From positions 5,518,001 through 5,582,000 of the forward strand of contig NZ_JACCBN010000001.1 of the NCBI RefSeq assembly GCF_013409505.1: a DNA stretch of 64,000 nt, written 5' to 3'. The stretch is from Actinomycetospora corticicola (GTDB lineage Bacteria; Actinomycetota; Actinomycetes; Mycobacteriales; Pseudonocardiaceae). The notes beneath the pieces were generated by a model that did no database searches, was not told the origin of the DNA, and worked only from the letters and a program-made list of their open reading frames with translations. Shown piece by piece: positions 1 through 7,905 of the stretch (its first letter is position 1; every line of letters starts with the position of its first letter). Made by a program: the position numbers and the translations under genes.

Positions 1-407
1 GCTGCGAGCAGGTGCGGGTGATCGCGCGGCACGTGGTGTCGGCCCCGCCCACCGACCTGCCCCCGCTCGTGCTCGGCGACTTCAACGCGGAGGCCGCCTC
101 CGACGAGATGCGCCTCGTAGAGGGGCACCTGACGGCGCCGGCCGAGCCGGGGCTGGTGCTCGTGAACACCCGCCGGTGGGCCGCCGACCCCGACGAGCCG
201 ACCTGGTCCCCGGCGAACCCCTACGTCGCCCCGAGCGGCTCCCCGCCGTCGCGCATCGACCACGTGCTGGTCGGGGCCGGGCGGGGGAGCGTGCCGCTGC
301 GGGTGGGCGACGTGGCGCTCTTCGGCGACGGCCCGGCCTCCGACGGGGTCTGGCCGTCGGACCACCACGGCGTGGTGGTGGACCTCGAGGTGGCCGACCG
401 TGCGTGA
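1..407 (+). CDS. Endonuclease/exonuclease/phosphatase family protein, C-terminal part
   Basis: Only the last ~135 residues are present; the frame is open to the left edge, so the true start lies outside the window. The visible part carries three marks of the EEP (DNase I-like) superfamily: LVLGDFNAE, where Asp and Asn belong to the metal/phosphate site, then IDHVLV, then the C-terminal SDHHGVVVDLE with the catalytic Asp-His pair. Family members hydrolyse phosphodiester or phosphomonoester bonds with a divalent metal; substrate cannot be told here. The stop overlaps the start of the AraC gene by 8 bp, so the two are probably co-transcribed. Confident family assignment, unknown substrate. Confidence 0.85.
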   Translation, partial: CEQVRVIARHVVSAPPTDLPPLVLGDFNAEAASDEMRLVEGHLTAPAEPGLVLVNTRRWAADPDEPTWSPANPYVAPSGSPPSRIDHVLVGAGRGSVPLRVGDVALFGDGPASDGVWPSDHHGVVVDLEVADRA

Positions 408-1002
408 CGTCCACGCCTGGCGCCGCGTGGCGTCCGGGGCGGCGCTGATCCTCCCGGACGGCTGCCTCGACGTGATCGTCCGTCCCGACGGCGAGGCGGT
501 CGTCGCGGGCCCGGACGCCGTCGCCCGTGAACACGTCGGCGACGGCGCCTACCGGGGGGTGCGCTTCTCCCACGGCCTCGGGCCGCTGGTGCTCGGGGTG
601 CCCGCGGACGAGCTGGTGGACCGGACGGTGCCGCTCGCGGACGTGGTCGGGCGGGTTCCCGACGTCGGGTCCTGGCTGCGGTCGCGCCTGCGGGACCTTC
701 CCGACGACGAGCGGTGGGCGGCGGCCGTGTTCGACGCGTCGGCCCGCGGGGTGCCCGTCGCCGCGATCGCCGACCGCCTGGGCTGGTCCGCCCGCACGCT
801 GCACCGCCGGTGCCGGACCCGCTTCGGCTACGGGCCGCAGCACCTCCACCGCGTCCTGCGGCTCCGACGCGCCCTCACCCGTCGTCGGGACGGCAGCGGG
901 TGGGCGGCCGTGGCGGCGGAGGTCGGGTACGTCGACCAGCAGCACCTGGCCCGCGAGACCCGGGCGCTCACGGGACGGTCGCCGTCGGCGCTGGGCAGAT
1001 GA
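400..1002 (+). CDS. AraC-type transcriptional regulator with DUF6597-like N-terminus
   Basis: A 200-residue regulator. The first ~110 residues resemble the cupin-like sensor (DUF6597) of small AraC proteins, with the motif LPDGCLDVIV. The C-terminal ~90 residues form an AraC-type double helix-turn-helix: AAIADRLGWSARTLHRRCR is the first HTH and VAAEVGYVDQQHLARE the second. The GTG start overlaps the upstream nuclease by 8 bp and makes translational coupling likely. Ligand and targets are not visible. The stop codon lies inside the left arm of a 25-bp hairpin that probably ends transcription. Confidence 0.9.
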   Translation: MRDVHAWRRVASGAALILPDGCLDVIVRPDGEAVVAGPDAVAREHVGDGAYRGVRFSHGLGPLVLGVPADELVDRTVPLADVVGRVPDVGSWLRSRLRDLPDDERWAAAVFDASARGVPVAAIADRLGWSARTLHRRCRTRFGYGPQHLHRVLRLRRALTRRRDGSGWAAVAAEVGYVDQQHLARETRALTGRSPSALGR

Positions 1003-1052
1003 TCATGCCGAGCGCGACGGCCGAGGAGTCGCGCTCGACATGATCAACTGCC
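994..1052. terminator. Long hairpin at the end of the AraC gene
   Basis: Left arm 994-1018 and right arm 1028-1052 are complementary over 25 positions with two mismatches, around a 9-nt loop. The arms begin and end with GGCAG and CTGCC and contain TGATCATG/CATGATCA. There is no T-run. The stop codon of the AraC gene lies inside the left arm, so it is probably a terminator or mRNA 3'-end stabiliser; a mobile palindrome cannot be excluded. Confidence 0.6.
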
Positions 1053-1090
1053 TAGGTGGTCCTCGGGCGGGTACTCGCCGGGCCCGGTCC

Positions 1091-1150
1091 GTGATCAACG
1101 AGCACCTGCGGTGGTCCGGCGGCCGGGCCGACCACCGAGGGTGCTCGCTC
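1091..1150 (+). repeat. 60-bp palindromic repeat, copy 1 (family H)
   Basis: Contains GAGCACC-tgc-GGTGGTC and, after a 15-nt centre, GACCACC-gag-GGTGCTC, so both 7-bp arms pair perfectly. A second copy lies on the minus strand at 10196-10255 with 51 of 60 positions identical, the differences falling almost only in the central loop. It sits between the convergent AraC and VOC genes, 3 bp from the VOC stop codon. Confidence 0.8.
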
Positions 1151-1153
1151 GCC

Positions 1154-1537
1154 TCAGGACGACGCGGCGAAGAGGTCGACGCCGACCCCGTCCGGGTCGA
1201 GCACGGCGGCGTACCGCTGACCCCAGAACGCGTCGAACGGCGCCAGGTGGCCGCGATACCCGGCATCGACCAGCCGCTCGTAGGCCGCGTCGACCTCGGC
1301 GGGGGAACCGCACTCCAGCGCCAGCCCCACCCGTCCGTTGCCCGTCGGCGGCGTGAACGACGGATCGAACGACGCCACGGTCTCCTCGGTGTCGAGCAAC
1401 AGCCGCAGGCCGCCGAACGGGATCTCCACGTGCGGGGCGGGTTCGTCGGGCACCTCCAGCCCCAGGGCGCGGTAGAAGGCGAGCGAGGCGGCCATGTCGG
1501 AGACGACGATCCCGACGGCCGAGGGTGCGGGCTGCAT
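1154..1537 (-). CDS. VOC (glyoxalase/bleomycin-resistance fold) family protein
   Basis: 127 residues. The start MQPAPSAVGIVVSDMAASL opens the first beta-alpha-beta-beta-beta module; FYRALGLEVP and IPFGGLRLLLDT are typical of the fold, and the second module contains DPDGVGVDLF near the C-terminus. VOC proteins are small dimeric metal-binding enzymes or antibiotic/toxin-binding proteins; substrate is unknown. The ATG at 1537 is chosen because a TAGCCT box ends 8 nt before it, the spacing seen at many genes of this window. It diverges from the AlkA-like gene. Confidence 0.85.
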   Translation of the reverse strand: MQPAPSAVGIVVSDMAASLAFYRALGLEVPDEPAPHVEIPFGGLRLLLDTEETVASFDPSFTPPTGNGRVGLALECGSPAEVDAAYERLVDAGYRGHLAPFDAFWGQRYAAVLDPDGVGVDLFAASS

Positions 1538-1545
1538 GGCGTGGG

Positions 1546-1551
1546 AGGCTA
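1546..1551 (-). promoter_or_regulatory. -10 box TAGCCT for leaderless VOC gene
   Basis: TAGCCT on the minus strand ends 8 nt before the ATG at 1537, which would place transcription start at or next to the start codon. Confidence 0.55.
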
Positions 1552-1556
1552 GGGCG

Positions 1557-2465
1557 GTGACGGCGACGGGGTCGTGGATCCATCGGACACACGCCCTCGG
1601 ATTCACCGCGCCGCTGTGCCCGGACAACCTCTGGGGACACCTGGTGGCCACCGCCGTGCCGGGCGTCGAGGAGTGGTTCGCCGGGGCCTACCGGCGCACC
1701 CTGGCGCTGCCGGGCGGACCCGCCGTCGTGAGCCTCCCTCCGCCGGTCGACGGCGCGGTGCACGCCGAGCTGCGACTCTCCGTTCCCGACGACGAGCCGG
1801 AGGGGGTCCGGCTCGCCCGGCGCCTCCTCGACCTCGACGCCGACCCGGTCGCGATCGACGGGCATCTGCGACGCGATCCCGTGCTCACCCCGCTCGTCGA
1901 CGCGGCACCCGGTCGGCGGGTGCCGGGCAGCCCCGACCCCGACGAGTTCGCGGTCCGCGCGGTGCTGGGCCAGCAGGTCTCCACCGCGGCCGCCCGCACC
2001 CACGCCTCCCGCCTCGTGCGCGACCACGGCACCCCGCTGCCGGCGGGCCTGGCGCCGGAGGGCTCGTCGCTGACCCACCTCTTCCCGACCCCGCACCAGC
2101 TCACCGCCCTCACCGACGACGAGCTGGGCATGCCGGCGAGCCGGAAGCGCACGTTGCACGGGCTGGTCGCCGCGCTGGCCGAGGGCCGCGTCGACCTGCA
2201 CGGACCCGACGCCCGCGAGCAGCTCGGGGCGCTGCGGGGGATCGGGCCGTGGACGGTCGACTCCGTCGCGATGCGGTCCCTCGCCGACCCGGACGCCTTC
2301 CTGCCCTCCGACCTCGGCATCCGGGTGGCCGCCCGGGAGCTGGGCCTCCCCGAGCGCGACCGCGACCTGATCGTCCGCGCCGAGGCGTGGCGGCCCTACC
2401 GCGCCTACGCGACGCAGTACCTGTGGGCCGCCCTCGACCACGCGGTCAACACCATGCCCGCCTAG
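1557..2465 (+). CDS. DNA-3-methyladenine glycosylase II (AlkA-like)
   Basis: About 302 residues. The N-terminal AlkA beta domain runs from LGFTAPLCPDNLWGHL through AVPGVEEWF. The HhH-GPD glycosylase domain includes VLGQQVSTAAARTHA, the helix-hairpin-helix LRGIGPWTVDSVAMRSL and the catalytic Asp in FLPSDLGIR, matching the position of Asp238 in E. coli AlkA. It removes alkylated bases and starts base-excision repair. The start is uncertain: GTG 1557 is used because ATG 1536 lies inside the divergent VOC start codon. An Ogt methyltransferase is encoded 1.6 kb away, so two alkylation-repair routes flank the acyl-CoA synthetase. No Ada-type N-terminal domain is fused here. Confidence 0.85.
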   Translation: MTATGSWIHRTHALGFTAPLCPDNLWGHLVATAVPGVEEWFAGAYRRTLALPGGPAVVSLPPPVDGAVHAELRLSVPDDEPEGVRLARRLLDLDADPVAIDGHLRRDPVLTPLVDAAPGRRVPGSPDPDEFAVRAVLGQQVSTAAARTHASRLVRDHGTPLPAGLAPEGSSLTHLFPTPHQLTALTDDELGMPASRKRTLHGLVAALAEGRVDLHGPDAREQLGALRGIGPWTVDSVAMRSLADPDAFLPSDLGIRVAARELGLPERDRDLIVRAEAWRPYRAYATQYLWAALDHAVNTMPA

Positions 2466-2468
2466 GGC

Positions 2469-3983
2469 TCACTGCGGCGCGAGGTGTCGGCGCAGCGCCT
2501 TCTTGTCGACCTTCCCGGCGTCGGTCAGCGGCATCTCGTCGACGAACTCGACGTCCTCCGGGGCGTACATCGGCCCCTGCTTCTCGACGACGAGCCCGGT
2601 CAGCGCCTCGGGGTCCGGGTGCGTCCCGGGCTCGACGACGACGGCGGCGTGCACCGACTCCGACCCGTCGTCGTCCGGGGCGCCGAAGACCGCGGCCTCC
2701 CGCACGTCGTCGTGCGAGGCGAGGACGTGCTCCACCTCCGGCGTGTGCACGTGGCCGCCGACCACCACGACGACGTCGCCGAGGCGGTCGACCACGTGCA
2801 GGTAGCCGCGGTCGTCGACGTAGCCGACGTCGCCGGTGTGCATCCAGCCGTCGGCGTCGAGGGTCTGCGCGGTGAGCTCGGGCTGCTTCCAGTAGCCGTC
2901 GAACTCCATGCCGGTGCGGACCCAGAGCTCACCCGGCTCGCCGTCGGGAAGAGCCGCCCCGTCGGGGCCGTGGACCGACAGCTCCGTGGTCGGCAGGACC
3001 CGGCCGACGGTGCCGAGCAGGCTCTCGTCGTCGTGCTCCTCGCGGGTCAGCACGCTGATCCCGCCCGCCTCGGTCTGGCCGTAGAACTGCACGAACACCC
3101 GCCCGATCCGTCGTACCGCCTCGGCCGTGCGCGCGGGCACCGCCGGCGCGCCGCCGTAGATGACGGTGCGCAGGCTGGAGAGGTCGGTGGTGTTGAGGTC
3201 GGGGTGGTCGAGCAGCCGGTGCAGCAGCGGCGGGAGCAGCCACAGGTCGGTGATCCGCTCGCGTTCGATCGTCGCGAGCACCTCGCCGGGGTCGAAGCCG
3301 TCGAGCAGGACGACCGCCCCGCCCACGGACAACGTCCGGTCCGCGATGCCGCCGGCGGCGTGCGCGACGGTCGTGCAGACGAGCTGGCGCACCTCCTCCG
3401 GCTCCTCGTCGGGCTCGTCGGCGGTGGAGGGCCGCCAGGCGTGCTCGAGCATCCGCAGGTGGTGGCCGAAGGTGTAGGTGATGCCCTTCGGGTGGCCGGT
3501 GGTGCCGCCGGTGTGCCGGATCTGCTCCACGTCCTCGGCGTGGGCCCGGCACTCGACCGGGGTCGCGTCGGCGTCCGCGGTCAGCGCGTCGTCGAGCAGG
3601 ATGCGCCGGACGGGGGCGCTGTGCTCCAGCACGGCGTCGGCGTCGTCCTCGTGGCCCGGGACGACCAGCACGGCGGCCGCGTCCACGTCGTCGACGATGC
3701 GTCCGCGGGCCTCGGCGGACAGGCCGGCGTAGGGCTGCGTGATCCCGGCGCCGAGCAGGTTCACCGCGTAGCGCGCGACGATCCCCTCCGGCTCGTTGCC
3801 CGCGAGGAGCACGACGATCGTGCCCGGTCGGATCCCGCGGTCGTCCAGCGCGTGGGCGGTCCGGAACACCGCGTCCCGCAGGTCGCCGTGCGAGAGGCGC
3901 CGGTCGTGGTGGACCAGGGCGAGGGCATCGGCGTGGTCCGCGAAGGCCTGGAGACGGGCCTCGACGTCGGCGCGGGGCGACAT
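2469..3983 (-). CDS. Acyl-CoA synthetase (AMP-dependent ligase, ANL superfamily)
   Basis: 504 residues. The ATG at 3983 has a good AGGAGG ribosome site a few bases upstream. ANL core motifs are intact: the P-loop HTGGTTGHPKG, YGQTEAGG, the hinge DGWMHTGDVGYVDDRGYLH, and the C-terminal lysine region DAGKVDKKALRRHL. The enzyme activates a carboxylic acid as acyl-AMP and transfers it to CoA; chain length or aromatic preference cannot be read from sequence. It ends 3 bp from the convergent AlkA stop. A 19-bp palindrome just upstream suggests its own repressor. Confidence 0.88.
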   Translation of the reverse strand: MSPRADVEARLQAFADHADALALVHHDRRLSHGDLRDAVFRTAHALDDRGIRPGTIVVLLAGNEPEGIVARYAVNLLGAGITQPYAGLSAEARGRIVDDVDAAAVLVVPGHEDDADAVLEHSAPVRRILLDDALTADADATPVECRAHAEDVEQIRHTGGTTGHPKGITYTFGHHLRMLEHAWRPSTADEPDEEPEEVRQLVCTTVAHAAGGIADRTLSVGGAVVLLDGFDPGEVLATIERERITDLWLLPPLLHRLLDHPDLNTTDLSSLRTVIYGGAPAVPARTAEAVRRIGRVFVQFYGQTEAGGISVLTREEHDDESLLGTVGRVLPTTELSVHGPDGAALPDGEPGELWVRTGMEFDGYWKQPELTAQTLDADGWMHTGDVGYVDDRGYLHVVDRLGDVVVVVGGHVHTPEVEHVLASHDDVREAAVFGAPDDDGSESVHAAVVVEPGTHPDPEALTGLVVEKQGPMYAPEDVEFVDEMPLTDAGKVDKKALRRHLAPQ

Positions 3984-4001
3984 GACTCCTCCTCGAGTCG
4001 A

Positions 4002-4020
4002 TCGTTGCATTACGCAACGA
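4002..4020. promoter_or_regulatory. 19-bp palindromic operator upstream of acyl-CoA synthetase
   Basis: TCGTTGC at 4002-4008 and GCAACGA at 4014-4020 are perfect inverted repeats around ATTAC. The site lies 18 bp upstream of the start codon at 3983. Size and TTGC/GCAA ends resemble MarR- or TetR-type operators; no cognate regulator is next to it. Confidence 0.6.
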
Positions 4021-4063
4021 GTACCCGGGATGCGGTCGGAGCCGCCCCACTGTGAGCCGACGA

Positions 4064-4528
4064 TCAGAAGAGCATGGAGTCGGCGGCCTCGAGGTCGAGC
4101 AGTGCCCGCTTGGTCTCCAGCCCACCCGCGTAGCCGGTGAGCGCGCCGTCGGCGCCGACCACCCGGTGGCACGGCACGACGATCGCCACGGGGTTGCGGG
4201 CCATCGCTCCACCGACCCGCCGGGAGTCGGACACCGGCAGACCGACCTTCGTCGCGAGGGCGCCGTAGGTGGTCGTCGTGCCCCACACGACGTCACGCAG
4301 CCCCTCCAGGATGCGGCGGTCGTGGGCGCCGGTCAGGTCCACCGGGACGCTGAACTCGCGCAGGTCCCCGTCGAGGTAGGCGTCGATCTCGCGGCGGGCG
4401 AGGTCGAGGTGGTCCTTCCCGACGACGGGTGCGGGCTCCGCGGGCGGGGTGAAGCCCAGGAGCGTCAACCCGTCCGCCGAGGCCGCCAGGTAGAGGGGTC
4501 CGATCCGCGTCTCGTGCAGCACCGTCAT
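4064..4528 (-). CDS. ogt: Methylated-DNA--[protein]-cysteine S-methyltransferase (Ogt type)
   Basis: 154 residues, usual size for Ogt. The suicide alkyl-acceptor site is seen as VVPCHRVVG with Cys120; the preceding GGAMARNPVAIV contains the conserved Asn hinge, and TYGALATKVG matches the DNA-binding HTH. The protein removes O6-alkyl groups from guanine and is consumed in the reaction. It sits between the acyl-CoA synthetase and moaD on the same strand, 38 bp from the end of moaD. No adaptive-response Ada domain is present, so expression is probably constitutive. Confidence 0.93.
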   Translation of the reverse strand: MTVLHETRIGPLYLAASADGLTLLGFTPPAEPAPVVGKDHLDLARREIDAYLDGDLREFSVPVDLTGAHDRRILEGLRDVVWGTTTTYGALATKVGLPVSDSRRVGGAMARNPVAIVVPCHRVVGADGALTGYAGGLETKRALLDLEAADSMLF

Positions 4529-4566
4529 GCCCGGGAGAACACCGGTCCCGACCAGGCCGTTGCGGG

Positions 4567-4848
4567 TCAGCCTCCGGCGAAGGGGGGCAGCACGTCGAGG
4601 ACGGCGCCGTCGGCGAGGACGTCGTCGCGCGAGTGGACCGCGGTGCCGTCGAGCAGGAAGGACGACGCGGCCAGCACCTTGACCAGCGCCTCGCCGTGAT
4701 CGGCGGCGATCGCCTCGACCAGGGCGGCGATCGTGGTCCCGACCGGCACGGTGACCGGCTCGGAGCCACGCCCGGCCGCGGCCTTCGCGCCGGCGAAGTA
4801 GCGGACCGTGACGGTCAGGGTGCGGGTGTCGAGCGAGCTCGTCATCAT
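4567..4848 (-). CDS. moaD: Molybdopterin synthase sulfur carrier subunit MoaD
   Basis: 93 residues with the beta-grasp ubiquitin-like fold and the C-terminal PPFAGG. The terminal Gly-Gly is thiocarboxylated and delivers sulfur to the pterin precursor with MoaE. Two ATG codons follow each other (4848 and 4845) directly after a GGAGG; the first overlaps the moaA stop as ATGA. Tight coupling to moaA is clear. MoaC, MoaE and MoeB are not in the window. Confidence 0.9.
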   Translation of the reverse strand: MMTSSLDTRTLTVTVRYFAGAKAAAGRGSEPVTVPVGTTIAALVEAIAADHGEALVKVLAASSFLLDGTAVHSRDDVLADGAVLDVLPPFAGG

Positions 4849-5924
4849 CCTCCGATCGCGCTCATGGGTCGGTCGGGCTGCAGGAACCCGGGGTCGTCGA
4901 TGCCGTGGCCGGGCTTCTTGCCCCACATCGCGACCCGCCACGCCGCGGCGATCTCGGCGTCGGTGCCGCCGCCGCGCAGGAACGAGCGCAGGTCGTTCTC
5001 GGAGCGGGCGAACAGGCAGGTGCGGACCTGACCGTCGGCGGTCAGGCGCGTGCGGTCGCAGGTGCCGCAGAAGGGGCGGGTCACCGAGGCGATCACGCCG
5101 ACCCGCGCCGGGCCGCCGCCGCGGCGCTCCCAGCCGTCGACCAGGAACCGCTCGGCCGGGGCGCCACCGCGCTCGGCCGGGTCGGGCCGCAGGTCGAAGC
5201 GGGTGCGCAGCGACGCGAGGATCTGCTCGGCGGTGATCATGCGGTCGCGCTGCCACGAGTGGCCGGCGTCGAGCGGCATCTGCTCGATGATGCGCAGCTC
5301 GAAGCCCTCGGCGAGCGCCCAGGCGAGCAGGTCGGGGGCCTCGTCGTCGTTCAGGCCCGGCATGAGCACCGTGTTGATCTTGATGGGGCCGAGGCCCGCC
5401 TCGCGGGCGGCCGCGAGGCCGTCGAGGACGTCGCCGAGCCGGTCGCGCCGGGTGATCTCGGCGAACCGCTCGGGGCGCAGGGTGTCGAGCGAGACGTTGA
5501 CCCGGTCGAGCCCGGCGTCGGCGAGCCGCTGCGCCCGCTTCGTCAGGCCGAGGCCGTTGGTGGTCACCGACATGTCCGGCTTCGGCGTGAGGGCCGCCGT
5601 GGCGGCGACGATGTCCTCGAGGCCGCGCCGGAGCAGTGGCTCGCCGCCGGTGAAGCGGATCTCGTGCACGCCGAGGTGCTCGACGGCGACGCGCACCAGA
5701 CGGACGACCTCGTCGTCGGTCAGGGCCTCCTCGGACGGCATCCACTCCAGGCCCTCCGCGGGCATGCAGTAGGTGCAGCGCAGATTGCACCGGTCGGTCA
5801 GCGAGACCCGCAGGTCGGTCGCGACCCGGCCGTAGCGGTCGACGAGCCGGTCGTCGGAGGGACGGTCCGCAGCGGTGTCCGACGCCCCCGGAACGGAGGG
5901 GACGCCGAGGTCGAGGATGGTCAT
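4845..5924 (-). CDS. moaA: GTP 3',8-cyclase MoaA (radical SAM)
   Basis: 359 residues from ATG 5924. The radical-SAM cluster motif is CNLRCTYC (Cys46, Cys50, Cys53). The second 4Fe-4S cluster motif FCGTCDRTRL and a later Cys (VRTCLF) lie in the C-terminal domain, and the protein ends in SAIGG, the Gly-Gly tail needed for catalysis. It makes the first committed intermediate of molybdenum cofactor. The ATG is preferred over upstream starts because it gives family length and a TAGGGT box lies 8 nt before it. First gene of a moaA-moaD unit. Confidence 0.95.
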   Translation of the reverse strand: MTILDLGVPSVPGASDTAADRPSDDRLVDRYGRVATDLRVSLTDRCNLRCTYCMPAEGLEWMPSEEALTDDEVVRLVRVAVEHLGVHEIRFTGGEPLLRRGLEDIVAATAALTPKPDMSVTTNGLGLTKRAQRLADAGLDRVNVSLDTLRPERFAEITRRDRLGDVLDGLAAAREAGLGPIKINTVLMPGLNDDEAPDLLAWALAEGFELRIIEQMPLDAGHSWQRDRMITAEQILASLRTRFDLRPDPAERGGAPAERFLVDGWERRGGGPARVGVIASVTRPFCGTCDRTRLTADGQVRTCLFARSENDLRSFLRGGGTDAEIAAAWRVAMWGKKPGHGIDDPGFLQPDRPMSAIGG

Positions 5925-5932
5925 CGGTTTCC

Positions 5933-5979
5933 ACCCTAACCACGATCGAGGACCTGCGTGAGCAGCATCTCTGCAGGTC
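5933..5979 (-). promoter_or_regulatory. moaA promoter with inverted repeat over the -35 region
   Basis: TAGGGT (minus strand, 5938-5933) is spaced 8 nt from the moaA ATG. Upstream, GACCTGC (5951-5957) and GCAGGTC (5973-5979) form a perfect 7-bp inverted repeat around 15 nt, overlapping where a -35 element would lie. This looks like an operator. Since the transcript would be leaderless, a moco riboswitch is unlikely. Confidence 0.45.
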
Positions 5980-6093
5980 GCGGACGGTGAGCCGCAGATG
6001 CGGGACACGTTGGAACGTGATCACGCACCTGCGGGTCGAACGCTCCGGAACCGTACGATCGGAGGGGAGTCGGGCCGTCGGCTGTCCGCAGAA

Positions 6094-6130
6094 GGAGCGG
6101 ATCCGGGGCCTGGGCGTCCGGACCCGCTCC
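6094..6130 (-). terminator. Hairpin terminator of the glycine-rich protein gene
   Basis: Arms 6094-6106 and 6118-6130 pair over 13 bp with one mismatch around an 11-nt loop, 6 nt past the stop codon at 6136. No T-run follows, as is common in high-GC actinobacteria. Confidence 0.6.
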
Positions 6131-6135
6131 TCCTG

Positions 6136-7668
6136 TCAGGCGGTGGTGATGTCGCCGTTGGTCAAGGTGCCGGTCACGGTCTTACCGCCGATCCGCACCA
6201 TGACCTGGTCCCGGCCGCCGGGCTTGTCGACCACGGTCAGGGTGAAGGGCACGGTCTGGCCGCGGCTGGTGACCGCGGTGCCGGTGACGGAGCCGCCGGT
6301 GGCGGTCTTCTGCACGCTCGTGATGGTGCGCGAGGAGGCGGTGGTGTCGGCCCCGCCGCCGGCGAGCGCGAACTTCCCGGAGGCCTGCCCGGCCGCGGTG
6401 GCCTGGGCGTCGACCGAGATCGAGTACCGCTGCCCGTCGGCGGCCGTGAGGGTTCCGGCGCCCTTCACCGTCACCGCGGCCGGGGCGGCGGTGACGGTCT
6501 CGGTGAACGTCGCCGCCCCGGGGACACCCGGGGTGGTGGCGGAGACGGTCACCTGCCCGGGGGCGGATCCGGCGGTCAGGGGCGGGGAGGTGGCCTGCCC
6601 GTTCGCGCCGGTGGTCACGGTGGCGGTGGTCGCGCCGCCGGGGAACGACGCCGACCCGGCAGTGACCGTGAACGTCACCGACGCCCCCGACACCGGTGAG
6701 TTGTCCGCGGGGTCGGTGACGGTCGCGACCAGCGGCTGGGCGAAAGGCCGGCCGGTCTGCGCGGACTGACCACTGCCGGAGGTCGCGGCGATGGCGCCGG
6801 CCGTGGCCGGGGCCGTGTAGGTGATCACGACCGAGCCGTTGCCCGAGTTGACGCCGTCCTGCACGGTGCCCCCGGACGACGAACCGCCGAGACCGCCGGC
6901 GCCGACGCCCGCGCGACCGCTCCCGCCTGGACCCCCGGTCCCTCCGAGTGCACCGGCACCGCCGCCGCCACCCCCGCCGGCCCCGATGTCGGTCGAGGAG
7001 CCGCCGGACCCACCGGCGCCTGTGGGTCCGGCGGCAGCGCCGCTCGAGGGTCCACCGTCACCGGGCGCACCGCCGCTGAGGTTGCCGGCGGTCCCGCCGC
7101 CGCCGGCGCCCGCACCCGCGACGATCACCGCGGGGGACGAGGCCGACGCTCCCCGCAGGACCGCGGAGGCGCCACCGCCACCGCCACCGCCGTCGCCCTG
7201 GCCCAGGCCTCCGCCTTGGCCGGGGAATTCCGCCGGTCCGCCGTTGCCGCCCGTGCCCCCGCTGCGGTAGCCGGCGCCACCGGGAGCGCCCTGGGAACTG
7301 TTCGGACCGGCCAGGCCCTTCGGCTGGCCGTCCGCGCCGGCCGCGCCGACCCGGACGGTGAACGTCTCGCCCGCCGTGGCGTCGGTGACAGTGCCCGTGA
7401 CCCGTGCTCCCCGGCCACCTGCGCTGGTGTTCTGGCCGCCTCCGCCGCCGGCTCCCGCAACGACGAGGTCGAGGCTCGTCACACCGACCGGCACGACGAA
7501 CGACGCGGTCTGGTCGGCCTGGTCGTACGTACAGCTCACCGTCCGGCCGGCCTGGGTGCACTCCGGCGGTAACGCAGCCCACGCCCCCGGGGCGGCGAGT
7601 GCCGCTCCACCCACCACGAGGGCGCCCGCCAACGCGCCCGACAGCAACGACCGACGAACCACGACCAC
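6136..7668 (-). CDS. Exported glycine-rich protein with bacterial Ig-like domain
   Basis: About 510 residues. From GTG 7668 the N-terminus reads VVVVRRSLLSG and runs into a hydrophobic signal peptide ending near PGAWA. Then follow a beta-rich segment (SFVVPVGVTSLDLVVAG), a ~180-residue low-complexity Gly/Ala/Ser region, an Ig-like domain of Big_1 type (SGASVTFTVTAGSASF, then QVTVSATTPGVPG), and a C-terminal beta domain with ADGQRYSISVDA and PFTLTVVDKPGG. No LPXTG or membrane anchor is seen. The protein is probably secreted or surface-attached and may act in adhesion. The start is uncertain because several in-frame GTG codons and a longer ATG frame exist upstream. Confidence 0.75.
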   Translation of the reverse strand: MVVVRRSLLSGALAGALVVGGAALAAPGAWAALPPECTQAGRTVSCTYDQADQTASFVVPVGVTSLDLVVAGAGGGGGQNTSAGGRGARVTGTVTDATAGETFTVRVGAAGADGQPKGLAGPNSSQGAPGGAGYRSGGTGGNGGPAEFPGQGGGLGQGDGGGGGGGASAVLRGASASSPAVIVAGAGAGGGGTAGNLSGGAPGDGGPSSGAAAGPTGAGGSGGSSTDIGAGGGGGGGAGALGGTGGPGGSGRAGVGAGGLGGSSSGGTVQDGVNSGNGSVVITYTAPATAGAIAATSGSGQSAQTGRPFAQPLVATVTDPADNSPVSGASVTFTVTAGSASFPGGATTATVTTGANGQATSPPLTAGSAPGQVTVSATTPGVPGAATFTETVTAAPAAVTVKGAGTLTAADGQRYSISVDAQATAAGQASGKFALAGGGADTTASSRTITSVQKTATGGSVTGTAVTSRGQTVPFTLTVVDKPGGRDQVMVRIGGKTVTGTLTNGDITTA

Positions 7669-7893
7669 TCCCACCGCTGACCTCACCGCTGCCTCTGCCC
7701 CGAACAGGTGAACCAGCGCGGACATTAGGCAGGTCGCTGCGTCGACGACCTAGGGAAAGTTCCCAGGTCCGGTCGGGCGGTCGCCGCCGGACCGCTGAGC
7801 GTCGACCGGGCTCGCTCGACCGGTCTGCTCATCCCCCACCCGGGTGACACGCCGAGCGGGGTCGACGTCCCCTGGGGACCGGGTGGGCGTCAC

Positions 7894-7899
7894 TAGCGT
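7894..7899 (+). promoter_or_regulatory. -10 box TAGCGT for leaderless adaptor gene
   Basis: TAGCGT ends 6 nt before the GTG at 7906; no ribosome site is present between them. Confidence 0.55.
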
Positions 7900-7905
7900 C
7901 GGACC

